Shown here piece by piece: positions 6,551 through 8,579 of a stretch of 8,579 nucleotides of DNA (positions are counted from its first letter, which is position 1; each line of letters begins with the position of its first letter). The position numbers and the translations under genes are program-made. The notes beneath the pieces were generated by a model. It did not search any database. It was given only the letters and a program-made list of their open reading frames with translations, and was not told the DNA's origin. Source of the stretch: Pedobacter sp. UBA1654 (GTDB taxonomy: Bacteria > Bacteroidota > Bacteroidia > Sphingobacteriales > Sphingobacteriaceae); NCBI GenBank assembly GCA_002320935.1, contig DCLG01000030.1, positions 58,193-66,771 on the forward strand, in the 5' to 3' direction.

Positions 6551-6572
6551 GCTCATAGAAAACTTATATTTG
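6546..6572 (+). promoter_or_regulatory. Bacteroidota promoter for wza-wzc
   Basis: TATATTTG at 6565-6572 matches TAnnTTTG exactly, and TTG occurs at 6546-6548, 16 bp upstream (slightly short for the class). The predicted transcript would have a leader of about 28 bases before the wza ATG. This suggests the export genes have their own promoter in addition to possible read-through from glmS. Confidence 0.6.
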
Positions 6573-6606
6573 TAAACTTTTATATTATAGTGTTTTAACC
6601 ATTTTA

Positions 6607-7383
6607 ATGAAAAATATCATCTACTTATTCCTAGGCGTGCTATTTCTTAGTTCCTGTGGAGTTCAATACAAACAGGTTCCATATTTTCAAGATATCATTG
6701 ATACCGCTTTTCTTCAGGAAGATATTTCCAACTCAAGTGTGTTGAGGATCCAAAAAGACGATATTTTAGGTATTACCGTCAGCAGTTTAAATTCTGAAGC
6801 ATCAGCTATCTTCAATATGGGAAGTACTAGTTCTGTTCAGGGTAATGTTGGAGGTAATATCAATCCAATATTGACCGCTAATGGTTTTTTAGTGGACAAA
6901 GAAGGGCAAATTCAGCTTCCATTGGTCGGATCAATTACCGTTGCAGGACTAACTACTAAGGCTGCACGAGAATTGATTCAAATTAGGCTTCAAGATTACT
7001 TGAGGGAACCAGTTGTTAGTTTAAGGGTCGTCAATTTAAAGGTTTCGGTATTAGGAGATGTCGCGAGACCTGGAGTTTATCCAGTACAAAATGAAAGAGT
7101 TTCAATTGCCGAAGCAATCAGTATGGCTGGTGATCTTACAATAACCGGCATTAGAAGCAATGTTTTATTGATTAGAGAACTTGAAGGTAAGCGCACATAC
7201 ATACGATTAGATCTTCAAAAGAGAGATCTTTTTAATTCTCCTTATTTCTATTTGCAAAATAATGACGTTATCTACGTTCAGCCAGGTAATTCTAAATATG
7301 CTAGTGTCGATTCTAGCTATAGAAATGTAAGTATTATCCTTTCTGCACTTTCAGTCATCGCATTAATCATTACTAGACTTTAA
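6607..7383 (+). CDS. Wza-type polysaccharide export lipoprotein
   Basis: This 258-residue protein is an outer-membrane auxiliary (OPX) protein that forms the exit path for capsule or exopolysaccharide with a Wzc partner. The N-terminus MKNIIYLFLGVLFLSSC is a lipoprotein signal with lipobox LSSC, lipidated Cys17. A Poly_export domain spans about 44-142 (starting LRIQKDDILGITVSS, including LVDKEGQIQLPLVG at 95-108). An SLBB domain follows at about 146-225 (VLGDVARPGVYPV at 148-160, ending NDVIYVQPG). A hydrophobic helix at 240-256 ends the protein, the usual Bacteroidota form; it would replace the C-terminal barrel helix of E. coli Wza. The start ATG at 6607 lacks a Shine-Dalgarno. The next gene starts 8 bp after the stop, so the two form an operon. 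Confidence 0.93.
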   Translation: MKNIIYLFLGVLFLSSCGVQYKQVPYFQDIIDTAFLQEDISNSSVLRIQKDDILGITVSSLNSEASAIFNMGSTSSVQGNVGGNINPILTANGFLVDKEGQIQLPLVGSITVAGLTTKAARELIQIRLQDYLREPVVSLRVVNLKVSVLGDVARPGVYPVQNERVSIAEAISMAGDLTITGIRSNVLLIRELEGKRTYIRLDLQKRDLFNSPYFYLQNNDVIYVQPGNSKYASVDSSYRNVSIILSALSVIALIITRL

Positions 7384-7391
7384 TATATAAA

Positions 7392-8579
7392 ATGAATACT
7401 GAAGATTTAACTTCTGATCGGTTAAAGGAAGAAGAAAGCGATCATATTAACCTCAAGGAGGTGTTTAATAAATACTTGTTTCACTGGCCGGTCTTCATTG
7501 TAGGCTTGGTGTTTTGCTTATTGATTGCATTACTTTACTTGCGTTACTCACAACCTGTGTATTCTATTAACAGCACTTTGTTAGTTAAAGATGATAAAAA
7601 AGGTGGTCTGAAATCAGGGGGTGATTTGCTGGATGAACTTGATCTTTTTGGCAGTTCAAAAGTTGTTGATAACGAGATCGAGATATTGAAGTCGAAGACG
7701 TTAATGCGCAAGGTAGTAGATCGCCTGAATCTTTCTGTAGTCTTTATTGCTCAGGGGAGAGTTAAAAGCTCTGATCTTTATGCTAATAAACCAGCATCAA
7801 TGAATGTACATCATATAAATTCCCAATGGTATAACAAACGATTTAAAATAACCTTTCCAAGTAATAACGTATACCTATTGGAAGAGGAAACATCAAACGT
7901 AAAATTTACCGGAGCCTTAAATAAAATACAGAGAAATGAGCTTGGCGTTTATTCCATAGTTAGACGTGAAGCATTCATGGATAATGCAAATTCGGATGTT
8001 GGCTTGATGATTCAAGATCCTCAAGAGGTAGCCGATAAGGCATTGGCAAATCTTAAAGTTTCCTTAGCAAGTAAACAATCAACCGTCTTAAACCTATCAA
8101 TTTTGTCCACTATTCCTGAAAGAGGGAGAGACATACTAAATACCCTGGTTCAGGTTTATAACGAAGCTGCATTGACCGATAAGAATCAGACTACCCAAAG
8201 TACCATTGAATTTATTGATGAGAGATTAAGGTTAATAACTGGTGAACTTGGTGAAGTTGAAAGTGATGTAGAGAAGTTCAAGAGTAGCAGAGGAATAACA
8301 GATTTAACCGCAGATGCGAGTCTCTATCTTGAGGGTGTGAAAGCTAATGATATCAAGTTAAATGAAATTGATTTACAGCTAAGTGCAATTGAGGATATCC
8401 AGAGATATGTCAATTCAAATTCATCCGGTCAAAAAGTTCCTAGTACTTTCGGAATTAATGACCCAATTTTACTTGAGCAGGTTAGTCAATTGGGGAAGTT
8501 GTTGGTGCAACGTGATCAACTATTGCAAACAACCACTGAGAATAATCCATTACTTGACCCTTTAAACAAGCAAATTGAA
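7392..8579 (+). CDS. Wzc-type polysaccharide chain-length/tyrosine-kinase protein, 3'-partial
   Basis: The frame is open from ATG 7392 to the right edge (396 codons, no stop). Wzc-type proteins of Bacteroidota are usually about 800 residues: an inner-membrane Wzz chain-length domain, a periplasmic coiled coil, a second membrane helix, and a cytoplasmic BY-kinase. Visible here are a short cytoplasmic tail with INLKEVFNKYLFHW, a first membrane helix at about 32-50 (VFIVGLVFCLLIALLYL), and Wzz-like sequence including LLVKDDKKGG and DNEIEILKSKTLM (93-105). The later part is helical and predicted coiled coil from about 260 (FIDERLRLITGELGEVESDVEKF region). The GNVR segment, second helix and kinase Walker motifs would lie beyond the window, so the kinase is expected but not seen. 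It is 8 bp downstream of wza, forming the standard export pair. A+T content is high. Confidence 0.9.
   Translation, partial: MNTEDLTSDRLKEEESDHINLKEVFNKYLFHWPVFIVGLVFCLLIALLYLRYSQPVYSINSTLLVKDDKKGGLKSGGDLLDELDLFGSSKVVDNEIEILKSKTLMRKVVDRLNLSVVFIAQGRVKSSDLYANKPASMNVHHINSQWYNKRFKITFPSNNVYLLEEETSNVKFTGALNKIQRNELGVYSIVRREAFMDNANSDVGLMIQDPQEVADKALANLKVSLASKQSTVLNLSILSTIPERGRDILNTLVQVYNEAALTDKNQTTQSTIEFIDERLRLITGELGEVESDVEKFKSSRGITDLTADASLYLEGVKANDIKLNEIDLQLSAIEDIQRYVNSNSSGQKVPSTFGINDPILLEQVSQLGKLLVQRDQLLQTTTENNPLLDPLNKQIE

Larger units (their letters stand above)
6502..6606. other. intergenic region between the RemB-like gene and wza
   Basis: This 105-bp AT-rich gap separates two rightward genes. 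It holds a 7-bp inverted repeat and a perfect -7 element. A Rho-independent terminator with a T-run is not visible, so read-through from the glmS transcript into wza remains possible. Confidence 0.6.

Noticed and set aside
8383..8565. Plus-strand 60-aa open frame near the right edge
   Set aside because: It is an out-of-frame shadow within the partial Wzc-type gene.
1..8579. CRISPR arrays, insertion sequences, rRNA or complete tRNA genes
   Set aside because: I saw no regularly spaced identical repeats with unique spacers, no transposase motifs with terminal repeats, and no complete tRNA or rRNA.

Overview
The window looks like a chromosomal segment of a Bacteroidota bacterium, most likely Sphingobacteriaceae (Pedobacter or a close relative). 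Four things point there. The promoters have the Bacteroidota -7 form TAnnTTTG, the start codons lack Shine-Dalgarno sequences, a DUF6266 protein (abundant in Pedobacter-type genomes) is present, and the surface-polysaccharide genes (Wzi, RemB-like, Wza-type lipoprotein, Wzc-type chain-length protein) are of Bacteroidota type.

Left part (1-2660). A capsule-assembly Wzi-family outer-membrane protein runs rightward from beyond the left edge to 1381. It is split by a single in-frame TAG at 965-967, and the same frame carries on with unmistakable Wzi sequence. Facing it on the minus strand is a set of small genes: a 57-residue zinc-ribbon protein (2488-2661), a DUF6266 protein (1647-2285), and an unrecognised 136-residue ORF (1253-1663). 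The last overlaps the DUF6266 gene by 17 bp and runs 129 bp antisense into the end of wzi.

The 202-bp gap between the zinc-ribbon and DUF6266 genes holds the most unusual structure here. It is a degenerate tandem array of 11-bp GC-rich units (2417-2471). Its CG steps keep an 11-12 bp spacing leftward to about 2371, nine steps in all, about one DNA helical turn per unit. It sits next to an AT-rich imperfect hairpin. I do not recognise it as a named element.

Right part (3021-8579). After a 359-bp non-coding region with small inverted repeats and a perfect -7 promoter element come glmS (GlcN-6-P synthase), a RemB/Wzi-like beta-barrel gene 19 bp behind it, a second perfect -7 element, then a Wza-type export lipoprotein and, 8 bp later, the first 396 codons of a Wzc-type protein cut by the right edge.

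The functional theme is surface polysaccharide. GlmS makes the amino-sugar precursor for UDP-GlcNAc, the Wza/Wzc pair forms the export and length-control machinery, and the Wzi and RemB-like barrels are outer-membrane partners for the polymer or the cell surface. Base composition falls from left to right: the 60-base line at 121-180 has 38 G/C, the line at 7801-7860 has 16. The start of the export locus may therefore have a different history from the wzi region.
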